DNA from: Marinobacter sp. HL-58
GTDB lineage: Bacteria > Pseudomonadota > Gammaproteobacteria > Pseudomonadales > Oleiphilaceae
Direction: 5' to 3'
Length of the DNA stretch: 64,000 nucleotides
NCBI RefSeq assembly: GCF_001314605.1
Contig: NZ_LIHP01000010.1
Coordinates: forward strand, 124,001 to 188,000
In this document: piece after piece, positions 36,858-44,496 of the stretch
How positions within the stretch are numbered: position 1 is the first letter of the stretch
Layout of the letters: each line of letters opens with the position of its first letter
Position numbers and translations under genes: made by a program
The notes under the pieces: generated by a model
Database searches by the model: none
What the model saw: only the letters and a program-made list of their open reading frames with translations
What the model was told of the DNA's origin: nothing

Positions 36858-38018
36858 GTGAAATTCACAGCCGAACACGAAGCCCTGAGAAAAACCGTCC
36901 GCGATTTCGTGGAGAAGGAGATCAATCCCCACTGCGACGAATGGGAAGCCGCCGGCGAATTCCCCATTCACGAACTCTTCAAGAAACTCGGCAACCTCGG
37001 CCTGCTCGGCATCCAGAAGCCGGAGGAATACGGCGGCATGGGGCTGGATTACAGCTACAACCTGGTGGCAGCGGAAGAACTCGGCACTGCCCACTGTGGC
37101 GGCGTGCCCCTGGCTGTGGGGGTTCAGACCGACATGTGCACGCCGGCCATCTCACGTTTTGGCTCCGATGAGCTCAAACGCACCTTCCTGGCCCCGGCCA
37201 TTGCCGGCGACATGGTGGGCTGTATCGGCGTGAGCGAAGTGGCTGCCGGTTCCGACGTGGCGGGGATGAAAACCACCGCCAGGCAGGACGGCGATGACTA
37301 TGTCATCAACGGCTCGAAGATGTGGATCACCAACAGCCCCAAGGCCGATTTCATCTGCCTGCTGGCCAACACCTCCGACGACAAGCCCCACAAGAACAAG
37401 TCGCTGATTGTGGTGCCCATGAACACTCCGGGTATTTCCTTCAGTCCGCACCTGAACAAGCTGGGCATGCGGTCGTCCGAGACAGCGCAGATTTTCTTTG
37501 ATGATGTAAGGGTTCCACAGCGCTACCGCATCGGCGCCGAGGGCACCGGTTTCATGATGCAGATGCTGCAGTTCCAGGAGGAGCGGCTATGGGGCGCGGC
37601 CAATGTGATCAAGGCGCTGGAGCACTGCATCAACAAGACCATCGAGTACTGCCGCGAGCGCAAGACCTTCGGCCAGCCGCTGATCAACAATCAGGTGATT
37701 CATTTCCGTCTTGCGGAGCTGCAGACCGAGGTGGAGGCCCTGCGTGCCCTGACCTATCAGGCCTGTGAGCTGCACGTAGAAGGCAAGGATGTAACCAGGC
37801 TGGCGTCCATGGCCAAGCTGAAGGCGGGGCGGCTTGGGCGAGAGGTGACGGATAGCTGTCTGCAGTATTGGGGAGGCAATGGTTACATGTGGGAGAACCC
37901 GGTGTCCCGTGCCTTCCGGGATGTGCGGCTGGTGTCCATTGGCGGCGGTGCCGACGAAATCATGTTGGGGATTATTTGCAAGATGATGGGGACCCTTCCA
38001 GGTAAACAGCGGGATTGA
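36858..38018 (+). CDS. atuD: Citronellyl-CoA dehydrogenase (acyl-CoA dehydrogenase)
   Basis: 386 residues, FAD-dependent acyl-CoA dehydrogenase. GTG start 36858 with AGGAG nine bases before it. It holds IGVSEVAAGSDVAGMKTTA and YVINGSKMWITNSPKADF of the middle domain, and the C-terminal helical domain with CLQYWGGNGYMWENPVSRAFRD. The position of the base Glu near the end (GADEIMLGI) fits the family. It introduces the double bond that makes geranyl-CoA from citronellyl-CoA; this assignment follows the conserved cluster order. Confidence 0.9.
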   Translation: MKFTAEHEALRKTVRDFVEKEINPHCDEWEAAGEFPIHELFKKLGNLGLLGIQKPEEYGGMGLDYSYNLVAAEELGTAHCGGVPLAVGVQTDMCTPAISRFGSDELKRTFLAPAIAGDMVGCIGVSEVAAGSDVAGMKTTARQDGDDYVINGSKMWITNSPKADFICLLANTSDDKPHKNKSLIVVPMNTPGISFSPHLNKLGMRSSETAQIFFDDVRVPQRYRIGAEGTGFMMQMLQFQEERLWGAANVIKALEHCINKTIEYCRERKTFGQPLINNQVIHFRLAELQTEVEALRALTYQACELHVEGKDVTRLASMAKLKAGRLGREVTDSCLQYWGGNGYMWENPVSRAFRDVRLVSIGGGADEIMLGIICKMMGTLPGKQRD

Positions 38019-38046
38019 CCTCTGACACCCCAACTTTCGAGTAAGA

Positions 38047-38158
38047 ACTGGTAGGCAGGTAGGGCCATTTCGGGACACGCTGTGAATACGTCCCTGTACG
38101 CTCGACAAAAACATCCATGTTTTTGACGGTCCCGAAATGGCCCTACCTGCCCACCAGT
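38047..38158 (+). repeat. Palindromic atu-gap element 4 (forward)
   Basis: Arms 38047-38075 and 38130-38158 pair with a single mismatch (22 perfect bp inside, 6 outside). The head 38076-38129 is identical to element 1 except CCCTG for CCATG. Fills the atuD-atuE gap; its right arm ends 29 bp before the atuE ATG. Confidence 0.9.
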
Positions 38159-38187
38159 CCCCGGACAACGGTATTGGAGTCGTTCTT

Positions 38188-39006
38188 ATGGAAAATATGC
38201 CTCACTGCGAGACACTTCTTTTAGAGAAACAGGGCCCTGCCCTGCACGTGACCATCAACCGGCCGGACGTTCGGAACGCCATGAGCCTGCAGATGGTGGC
38301 GGAGCTTTCGACGGTGTTCAGTCTGGTGGCGGGCAATAACAGCATCCGGGCTGTGGTTCTGCGCGGTGCCGGTGGGCACTTCTGTGCCGGAGGGGACATC
38401 AAAGATATGGCCGGTGCCCGGGGGCAGAAGCCGGCCGAGGGTGAGGAGGACCCGTTTTACCGTTTGAACCGGGCATTCGGGCAGATGATTCAGCAGGTGA
38501 ATGAGTCGTCGAAGGTGGTGATTGCGGTTATCGAAGGCGCGGTGATGGGCGGTGGTTTTGGGCTGGCCTGCGTGTCGGATGTGGCCATTGCCGGGCCGAC
38601 GGCGAAGTTTGGTATGCCGGAGACAACCCTGGGGGTGATTCCGGCTCAGATTGCGCCGTTTGTGGTGGAGCGGATCGGGCTGACCCAGGCGCGGCGGTTG
38701 GCGTTGCTGGGGTTGCGGGTTGACGCGAATGAGGCTTGCCGGCTGGGGATTGTGCATCAGGTTGCGGAGTCTGAGGTTGAGATCGATGAGTTGCTGGGCG
38801 AGGCGGTGGATCGTGTCCGGCAGTGTGCACCGAATGCCACGGCCGAGACCAAGGCGTTGCTTCATCGCGTTGGTCACGAGTCCATGAGCGGTGTTCTGGA
38901 CAGTGCGGCAGAGAAGTTTGCCCAGGCCATTCGCAGTAACGAGGGCTCTGAGGGGACTCTTGCGTTTATGCAGAAGCGCCCGGCCTCTTGGGCCGCCTCT
39001 GAATGA
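38188..39006 (+). CDS. atuE: Enoyl-CoA hydratase, probable isohexenylglutaconyl-CoA hydratase
   Basis: 272 residues, crotonase fold. The start is ATG 38188 with GGAG eight bases before it; the ORF upstream to 38137 runs through element 4 and is not coding. Oxyanion-hole segments VLRGAGGHFCAGGDIKDMAG and EGAVMGGGFGLACVSDVAIA are clear. Hydrates the AtuC/AtuF product in the geraniol pathway. Like atuB it is rich in G/T-ending codons. A pair of palindromic elements follows it. Confidence 0.9.
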   Translation: MENMPHCETLLLEKQGPALHVTINRPDVRNAMSLQMVAELSTVFSLVAGNNSIRAVVLRGAGGHFCAGGDIKDMAGARGQKPAEGEEDPFYRLNRAFGQMIQQVNESSKVVIAVIEGAVMGGGFGLACVSDVAIAGPTAKFGMPETTLGVIPAQIAPFVVERIGLTQARRLALLGLRVDANEACRLGIVHQVAESEVEIDELLGEAVDRVRQCAPNATAETKALLHRVGHESMSGVLDSAAEKFAQAIRSNEGSEGTLAFMQKRPASWAASE

Positions 39007-39030
39007 TGGCTTCCGGCTGATGGTGGCAGG

Positions 39031-39134
39031 CTGAGGCGGGCATGGCTTTTCGGGACACGCGGTGAATACGTCCCTGTACGCTCGACAAAAACATCCATGT
39101 TTTTGACGGTCCCGAAAAGCCATGCCCGCCCCAG
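39031..39134 (+). repeat. Palindromic atu-gap element 5 (forward)
   Basis: Arms 39031-39055 and 39110-39134 pair over 25 bp with one mismatch. Head 39056-39109 is the same as element 4 apart from CACGCGG for CACGCTG. Starts 24 bp after the atuE stop; 59 bp later comes element 6 in the opposite orientation. Confidence 0.9.
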
Positions 39135-39193
39135 CCCCAGACCATGTGCAAACCGCCATAAAAACAGGCATGCAGTTACAAAAGTTGGAAGGA

Positions 39194-39309
39194 GCTTTGG
39201 TGGGAAGGAGGCCCTGGTTCAGGACCGTAAAAAACATGGATGTTTTTTACGAGCCTACAGGGATGTATTCACGGCGTGTCCTGAACCAGGGCCTCCTTCC
39301 CACCAAAGC
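39194..39309 (-). repeat. Palindromic atu-gap element 6 (reverse)
   Basis: Arms 39194-39224 and 39279-39309 are perfect 31 bp inverted repeats, the longest of the set. The head, read on the minus strand, is CACGCCGTGAATACATCC, TGTAGGCTCG, then the GTAAAAAACAT/ATGTTTTTTAC hairpin and GG. Ends 30 bp before the atuF ATG. Confidence 0.92.
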
Positions 39310-39339
39310 GATCAGCCACCCAAGCAAGAGACCACCAAA

Positions 39340-41334
39340 ATGCTAAAAAAACTCTTAATCGCCAACCGGGGTGAGATCGCAGTCAGAATAATCAAGACGG
39401 CAAAGTCACTGGGATACCGGACCGTGGCAGTTTACTCAGAGGCAGACGCCAAAGCACTCCATGTGGAAATGGCCGACGAGGCGGTGTGTATCGGCCCGGC
39501 TCAGGTATCGGCTTCGTATCTGAAGGGCGCGGCGATTATCGCGGCGGCGTTGAAGACCGGGGCGGATTGCGTGCATCCGGGGTATGGGTTCCTGTCGGAG
39601 AATTCCGGGTTTGCCAGGGACTGTAAAGACGCCGGGCTGGTGTTTGTGGGGCCGCCGGAGGCGGCTATTGAGCTGATGGGTAGCAAGCGGCGGTCGAAGA
39701 TTGCCATGCAGCAAGCCGGGGTGCCGGTGGTGCCGGGTTTTGAGGGAGATAACGCCAGCGATGAAGAGCTGATCAAGGCCGCCAAGGCTATTGGCTACCC
39801 GTTGATGATCAAGGCCTCCGCCGGCGGCGGTGGCCGGGGTATGCGACTGGTGGAGAAGGAAGAAGAGCTGGCAGACAACATCCAGCGGGCGCGGTCGGAG
39901 GCACAACAGGCCTTTGGGGATGGTGAGCTGATCCTGGAAAAGGCGGTGATTGAGCCCCGCCATATCGAAATCCAGGTGTTTGCCGACCAGCACGGCAACG
40001 CCGTTTACTTGGGAGAGCGGGACTGTTCGGTTCAGCGGCGGCACCAAAAAGTGGTCGAGGAAGCGCCCTCACCGTTCGTCACACCTGAACTGCGCAAAGC
40101 CATGGGTGAAGCAGCAGTGAAGGCTGCACTGGCTTGCGGCTACGAAGGTGCCGGCACCGTCGAGTTCCTGGTGGACAAGGATCGTAACTTCTACTTTCTG
40201 GAAATGAACACCCGGCTGCAGGTGGAACACCCGGTGACCGAGCTGATCACCGGGCAGGACCTGGTGGCCTGGCAGCTTTCCGTGGCCGAGGGTTTACCCC
40301 TGCCGCTGGCACAGAACGAAATACAGCTGAATGGCCATGCCATCGAAGTGCGCCTCTACGCGGAAGACCCGGCCAACGGCTTTACGCCGCAAACCGGACC
40401 CCTGCACCAGTTCCGGCCGGCAGAAGGCGAAGGCCTGCGGTTCGATACCGGCGTTCGCTCCGGCGATTCGGTCACGCCCCACTACGACCCCATGCTGGCC
40501 AAGGTAATTGCCTGGGGCGAGAACCGCAACGAAGCCCGGCGCCGGTTGCTCAGGGCCCTGGAAGACACCACCGTGTTCGGTGTCACCACCAACCGCTACT
40601 TCCTCAGCCGGATTATCGGCAACGACACCTTCGGGGCCGGCGAGGCCACCACGGCATTCCTGCAACAGGCGTTCCGAGACGACCCGTCGATGGCCCCGGC
40701 GGACATCAGCCTTCAGGAACTGGCACTGGCCGCCTGTGTATTCAGCCATGGCATTTCAGGCCCCGGTGCCGCCCATGGGAACCTGAACACTTCCTGGAGC
40801 AATGCCCCTGCCACGGTCACACCCATGAAACTGGAAACCGGTGAGCAAACCGCGGAATTGCTGGTGCGCCGCGCTGGTAACCACTTCACGGTGACCCGTG
40901 GTGAGGAACAACACGAGCTCGACCTTGAAAGCATGAGCGACGGCCTGTTATGCATTATCGACAACGGCGTACGTCAGCATTGCCAATATCACCGCCGGGG
41001 CGATCACCTATATTTGCAGACGTCCGGACAGGCGGTGGCAGTGCACGACGTCACCCACCAGCCGGCCAGCGGTTCGGCTGCCAGCGGCAGTGGCCGTATC
41101 AAGGCCACCATGGATGGCGCCATTATCGATGTCCTGGTTCAGGCTGGTCAGGCGGTCAGACAGGGCGATACCCTGGTAATTCTGGAAGCCATGAAGATGG
41201 AGCATCCGGTAAAGGCAGACCGCGATGGCACCGTGGGTGAGGTTCTTGCCGCCAAAGGCGACCAGGTAAAACGAAGCCAGTTACTGGTAGACATTACTGC
41301 CGGAGAAGCCACTGCTGAGGAAGCCGGACAATGA
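39340..41334 (+). CDS. atuF: Geranyl-CoA carboxylase alpha subunit (biotin carboxylase/carrier)
   Basis: 664 residues from ATG 39340. Biotin carboxylase domain about 1-450: MLKKLLIANRGEIAVRI, ATP-grasp ASAGGGGRGMRLV, RHIEIQVFADQHGNAVYLGE, FLEMNTRLQVEHPVTE. Biotinyl domain at the end with EAMKMEH, whose Lys carries biotin. The ORF can be extended to 39097 only by reading through elements 5 and 6, so the long form is an artefact. The ribosome site is weak. Overlaps atuG by 4 bp. Confidence 0.94.
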   Translation: MLKKLLIANRGEIAVRIIKTAKSLGYRTVAVYSEADAKALHVEMADEAVCIGPAQVSASYLKGAAIIAAALKTGADCVHPGYGFLSENSGFARDCKDAGLVFVGPPEAAIELMGSKRRSKIAMQQAGVPVVPGFEGDNASDEELIKAAKAIGYPLMIKASAGGGGRGMRLVEKEEELADNIQRARSEAQQAFGDGELILEKAVIEPRHIEIQVFADQHGNAVYLGERDCSVQRRHQKVVEEAPSPFVTPELRKAMGEAAVKAALACGYEGAGTVEFLVDKDRNFYFLEMNTRLQVEHPVTELITGQDLVAWQLSVAEGLPLPLAQNEIQLNGHAIEVRLYAEDPANGFTPQTGPLHQFRPAEGEGLRFDTGVRSGDSVTPHYDPMLAKVIAWGENRNEARRRLLRALEDTTVFGVTTNRYFLSRIIGNDTFGAGEATTAFLQQAFRDDPSMAPADISLQELALAACVFSHGISGPGAAHGNLNTSWSNAPATVTPMKLETGEQTAELLVRRAGNHFTVTRGEEQHELDLESMSDGLLCIIDNGVRQHCQYHRRGDHLYLQTSGQAVAVHDVTHQPASGSAASGSGRIKATMDGAIIDVLVQAGQAVRQGDTLVILEAMKMEHPVKADRDGTVGEVLAAKGDQVKRSQLLVDITAGEATAEEAGQ

Positions 41335-42158
41335 GCGCAATGAAGAACAGAACCGTTTTTATCACTGGTGGCAGCCGGGGCATCGGCCGGGCCATTGCCC
41401 TCGCCTGCGCCCGGGAAGGCGCGAATGTGGTGATTGCGGCGAAATCCGACAAGCCACATCCCAAGCTGCCGGGCACGATTCACAGTGTGGCGGAAGAAAT
41501 ACAGGACGCCGGAGGCCAGGCACTGCCGCTGGTGCTGGACGTCCGGGATGAAAAACTGGTGCGCCAACGGGTGGAGGAAGCCGCGACTCATTTTGGCGGC
41601 ATTGACGCCCTGGTGAACAACGCCGGCGCCATCAAACTGACCGGTGTGGAAAACCTCAAGGTCAGTCGTTACGACCTGATGCACCAGGTCAACGCCCGTG
41701 CGGTTTTCGTGTGCAGCCAGGCGGTGCTGCCCTGGCTGAAGGAGTCGGACCAGGCCCACATCCTGAGCCTGTCGCCGCCCCTGAACCTGGACACCCGGTG
41801 GTTCGCCCAATATGGGCCCTACACCACCACAAAATACGCCATGACCATGTTGAGCATGGGCATGGCCGAGGAGTTTCGCCGGTATGGCATTGCAGTCAAC
41901 ACGCTGTGGCCGAAAACACTGATCGCCACCGCCGCCATCGAGTTCGAGGTGGGTGGCCCGCAGATGATGGCCCAGGGCCGCAAGCCGGACATCATGGCGG
42001 ATGCCGCCCTGAGCATCCTCAGCCGGCCCGCAGACAGGATGACCGGTCAGTCGCTGATTGACGAGGATGTGCTTAGAGCCGACGGCGTAACGGATTTCGA
42101 ACACTACCGGTACCAGGCTGGTGACAAACCGCTGATGCCGGATCTGTTCCTGGATTAG
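41331..42158 (+). CDS. atuG: Short-chain dehydrogenase AtuG
   Basis: 275 residues, SDR of the HSDL2-like type. TVFITGGSRGIGRAIA binds the cofactor; NNAGA, LSLSPP and YTTTKYAMT supply the family motif, the Ser and the YxxxK of the active site. Probable oxidation of citronellol or citronellal-level intermediates; the exact step is not certain. ATGA overlap with atuF and 25 bp before atuH. Confidence 0.88.
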   Translation: MSAMKNRTVFITGGSRGIGRAIALACAREGANVVIAAKSDKPHPKLPGTIHSVAEEIQDAGGQALPLVLDVRDEKLVRQRVEEAATHFGGIDALVNNAGAIKLTGVENLKVSRYDLMHQVNARAVFVCSQAVLPWLKESDQAHILSLSPPLNLDTRWFAQYGPYTTTKYAMTMLSMGMAEEFRRYGIAVNTLWPKTLIATAAIEFEVGGPQMMAQGRKPDIMADAALSILSRPADRMTGQSLIDEDVLRADGVTDFEHYRYQAGDKPLMPDLFLD

Positions 42159-42183
42159 GCCTGGAGCCCAAACGGATGACCCT

Positions 42184-44013
42184 ATGACCCAACAGAACGT
42201 TTCCGCCCGTGACATCGTGCGCAGCCTGCCGGGCATTTTCCGGCGCTTCCCCAGTATCGCCAAAGGCTATTACTACTACTCGGTCAAAAACGACAACAAG
42301 GAACTGACCCTTGGCACCCTGGTGGAGCGCAACGCTGAAAAACACGGCCACCGCCCTGCCATCCTGTTTGAAGACCGTAGCATTACCTGGCAGGAGTTCA
42401 ACGGCTGGGCCAATCGCATTGCCGGCTTCCTGAAGGCTGAAGGCCTTACCAGGGGCGATGCCATTGCCGTGTTCCTGGAAAACCGCCCGGAACTGCTGGC
42501 CGTGGTGGCCGGCGCCGCCAAGATCGGCGTGGCCTGCGCCATGCTCAACACCTCCCAGAAAGGCCGGGTACTGGAACACAGCATCAACCTGATCAGCCCC
42601 AGGATGATCGTGGTGGGCGAAGAACTGGTGGATACCTTTGACGGCGTGAAAGCGGATATCCAGACCAGTCACCCCAACCCCTTCCTGTTCCTGGCCGACA
42701 CCAATACCACGAATATCTTTGGCGAGGCACCGGATGGCTATCTCAACATGGCGGCAAAAGTCAGCGCCCACCGGAACGAGGCGCCCAAACCGGCCGACCC
42801 ACCCACCCTGGGCGACACCGCCATCTATCTGTTCACCTCCGGCACCACCGGCCTGCCCAAGGCCGCGCCGGGGAGCCATCGCAAGTTCATGAAGGCCTAT
42901 GGCGGCTTCGGCAAGATGTCCCTCGACATGAAACCGGACGATGTCCTGTACTGCACCCTGCCCCTCTACCACGGCACCGCTTTGCTGGTGTGCTGGGGCT
43001 CGGTACTGGCCGGCGGCTCCGCCATCGCCCTGCGCCGCAAGTTCTCCGCCAGCGCCTTCTGGGACGACGTGCGCTACTTCAATGCCACCACCTTCGGTTA
43101 CGTGGGCGAGCTCTGCCGCTACCTGCTCAACCAGCCCCCCAGCGACCAGGACCGCAACCACAACCTCACCAAGATGATCGGCAACGGCCTGCGCCCGTCC
43201 ATCTGGAAGGAGTTCAAGGAACGCTTTGGCATCGAAACCGTGGCGGAACTTTACGCTTCCAGCGAGGGCAACATTGGTTTCAGCAACTTCTTCAACCTGG
43301 ACAACACCGTGGGCTTCTCAACAGCGCCCTACAAACTGGTGAAATTCCACGACGGCACCCGCGACCCGATCCGCGATGAGAAAGGCTTTATGCAGGAAGT
43401 GGAAAAAGGCGAGCCGGGACTGCTGATCGGAGAGATCACCAAAAAGTGGTCATTCGAGGGCTACACCCAGAAAGACGCCACGGAAAAATCCATCCTGCGG
43501 GACGCTTTCAAGAAAGGCGACCAGTGGTTCAACACCGGCGACGTGCTGAAGGACATCGGCTGCGGCCACTTGCAGTTCGTGGATCGCATGGGCGATACCT
43601 TCCGCTGGAAGGGCGAGAACGTATCCACCACGGAGGTGGAGAACATCATCGACGGCTCCGATATGGTGGAGGAAGCCATCGTATATGGCGTTGAGATCCC
43701 GGGCACCAACGGCAAGGCCGGCATGGTCACCCTGGTGCGCCGCTCCAACGGCAGTGAGTTTGATGTGAACAAGCTGTTCCGCTACCTGAACGACAACCTA
43801 CCGCCCTATGCGGTTCCGGTATTCGTGCGGGTAACCGGCTCCATCGAGAAAACGGGAACGTTCAAATACCGGAAGGTGGACATCCAGAAAGCCGGCTATT
43901 CCATCGACCAACCCGGGGAGGAGGTTTATGCCTGGCTGCCCGGGACTGACGGTTATACCCGGTTGACTTCTGAGCTGGTTGATCGGATTGATGCTGGGGA
44001 TGTTCGGTTCTGA
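42184..44013 (+). CDS. atuH: Acyl-CoA synthetase AtuH (FadD6/FATP-like)
   Basis: 609 residues, ANL superfamily. P-loop YLFTSGTTGLPKAAPGSHRK about 215, then YASSEGNIGFSNFF, VDRMGDTFRWKGENVSTTEVE with the hinge Asp/Lys, and C-terminal IEKTGTFKYRKVD with the catalytic Lys. It activates citronellic or geranic acid to the CoA thioester. Last gene of the cluster, followed by a 483 bp repeat-filled stretch. Confidence 0.9.
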   Translation: MTQQNVSARDIVRSLPGIFRRFPSIAKGYYYYSVKNDNKELTLGTLVERNAEKHGHRPAILFEDRSITWQEFNGWANRIAGFLKAEGLTRGDAIAVFLENRPELLAVVAGAAKIGVACAMLNTSQKGRVLEHSINLISPRMIVVGEELVDTFDGVKADIQTSHPNPFLFLADTNTTNIFGEAPDGYLNMAAKVSAHRNEAPKPADPPTLGDTAIYLFTSGTTGLPKAAPGSHRKFMKAYGGFGKMSLDMKPDDVLYCTLPLYHGTALLVCWGSVLAGGSAIALRRKFSASAFWDDVRYFNATTFGYVGELCRYLLNQPPSDQDRNHNLTKMIGNGLRPSIWKEFKERFGIETVAELYASSEGNIGFSNFFNLDNTVGFSTAPYKLVKFHDGTRDPIRDEKGFMQEVEKGEPGLLIGEITKKWSFEGYTQKDATEKSILRDAFKKGDQWFNTGDVLKDIGCGHLQFVDRMGDTFRWKGENVSTTEVENIIDGSDMVEEAIVYGVEIPGTNGKAGMVTLVRRSNGSEFDVNKLFRYLNDNLPPYAVPVFVRVTGSIEKTGTFKYRKVDIQKAGYSIDQPGEEVYAWLPGTDGYTRLTSELVDRIDAGDVRF

Positions 44014-44074
44014 GTTTACCTGGGGCTATGGGGGCAGATTCGGCTTCGGGCCCAGCCTGATTGTTTTGGTGGCT

Positions 44075-44182
44075 GCACCGATGGGAACACCCTCCCAAAA
44101 AACGCTTCAAGCACATCCATGTGCGCTTGGGCTCCGCCATCCATGGCTCCGCACATTTTTGCGAGGGTGTTCCCACCGGTGC
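44075..44182 (+). repeat. Palindromic atu-gap element 7 (forward)
   Basis: Arms 44075-44100 and 44157-44182 pair with two mismatches. The head differs from element 1 but has the same plan: GCACATCCATGTGC hairpin, CTTGGGCTC linker, GCCATCCATGGC hairpin. Lies 61 bp after the atuH stop. Confidence 0.85.
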
Positions 44183-44208
44183 CGGCAAAGCATGGGAGTT
44201 ATCGCCCC

Positions 44209-44241
44209 GTAGGTCGGATTAGCGAAGCGTAATCCGACAAA
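44209..44241 (+). repeat. Short palindromic repeat R, copy 3
   Basis: GTAGGTCGGATTAGCGAAGC then GTAATCCGACAAA, identical to copy 2 over 33 bases. Confidence 0.88.
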
Positions 44242-44263
44242 TGGAGGTAACGCCACGAAAAGA

Positions 44264-44293
44264 GTCGGATTACGCTTCGCTAATCCGACCTAC
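44264..44293 (-). repeat. Short palindromic repeat R, copy 4
   Basis: GTCGGATTACGCTTCGCTAA then TCCGACCTAC, the exact inverse of copy 3 over 30 bases and 22 bp from it, so the two can form one long hairpin. Confidence 0.88.
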
Positions 44294-44330
44294 ATAAATA
44301 TTCGGTTTGGATATATCTCCCAGGTATTCG

Positions 44331-44440
44331 GGCCGGGGCTGAGGGGCCCTCCACAAAATGTCTCCGGCCAGGGACGGCCGGAGTCAAGCGCACATGGATG
44401 TGCTCGTAGCGTTTTTGTGGAGGGCCCCTCAGCCCCGGCC
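44331..44440 (-). repeat. Palindromic atu-gap element 8 (reverse)
   Basis: Arms 44331-44358 and 44413-44440 are perfect 28 bp inverted repeats. Minus-strand head: ACGCTACGA, GCACATCCATGTGC hairpin, GCTTGACTC, CCGGCCGTCCCTGGCCGG hairpin. Lies between the atu operon and the convergent quinone oxidoreductase gene and may help end both transcripts. Confidence 0.9.
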
Positions 44441-44496
44441 ACACACCAAACCAAGCAGGCTAGGGCCGAAGCCACAGGCCAGCACAAGGCCAGACC

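Noticed and set aside
38221..39237. 338-codon minus-strand ORF across atuE and elements 5 and 6
   Set aside because: Partly antisense to a crotonase gene and partly translated palindrome.
33727..39309. CRISPR array from recurrent similar sequence in the atu gaps
   Set aside because: Copies are single or in pairs separated by genes, each is a large palindrome, and there are no regularly spaced unique spacers or cas genes.
33727..44440. Integron attC sites
   Set aside because: No GTTRRRY/RYYYAAC core boxes at the ends, no integrase, and the intervening genes form a coherent single-strand operon.
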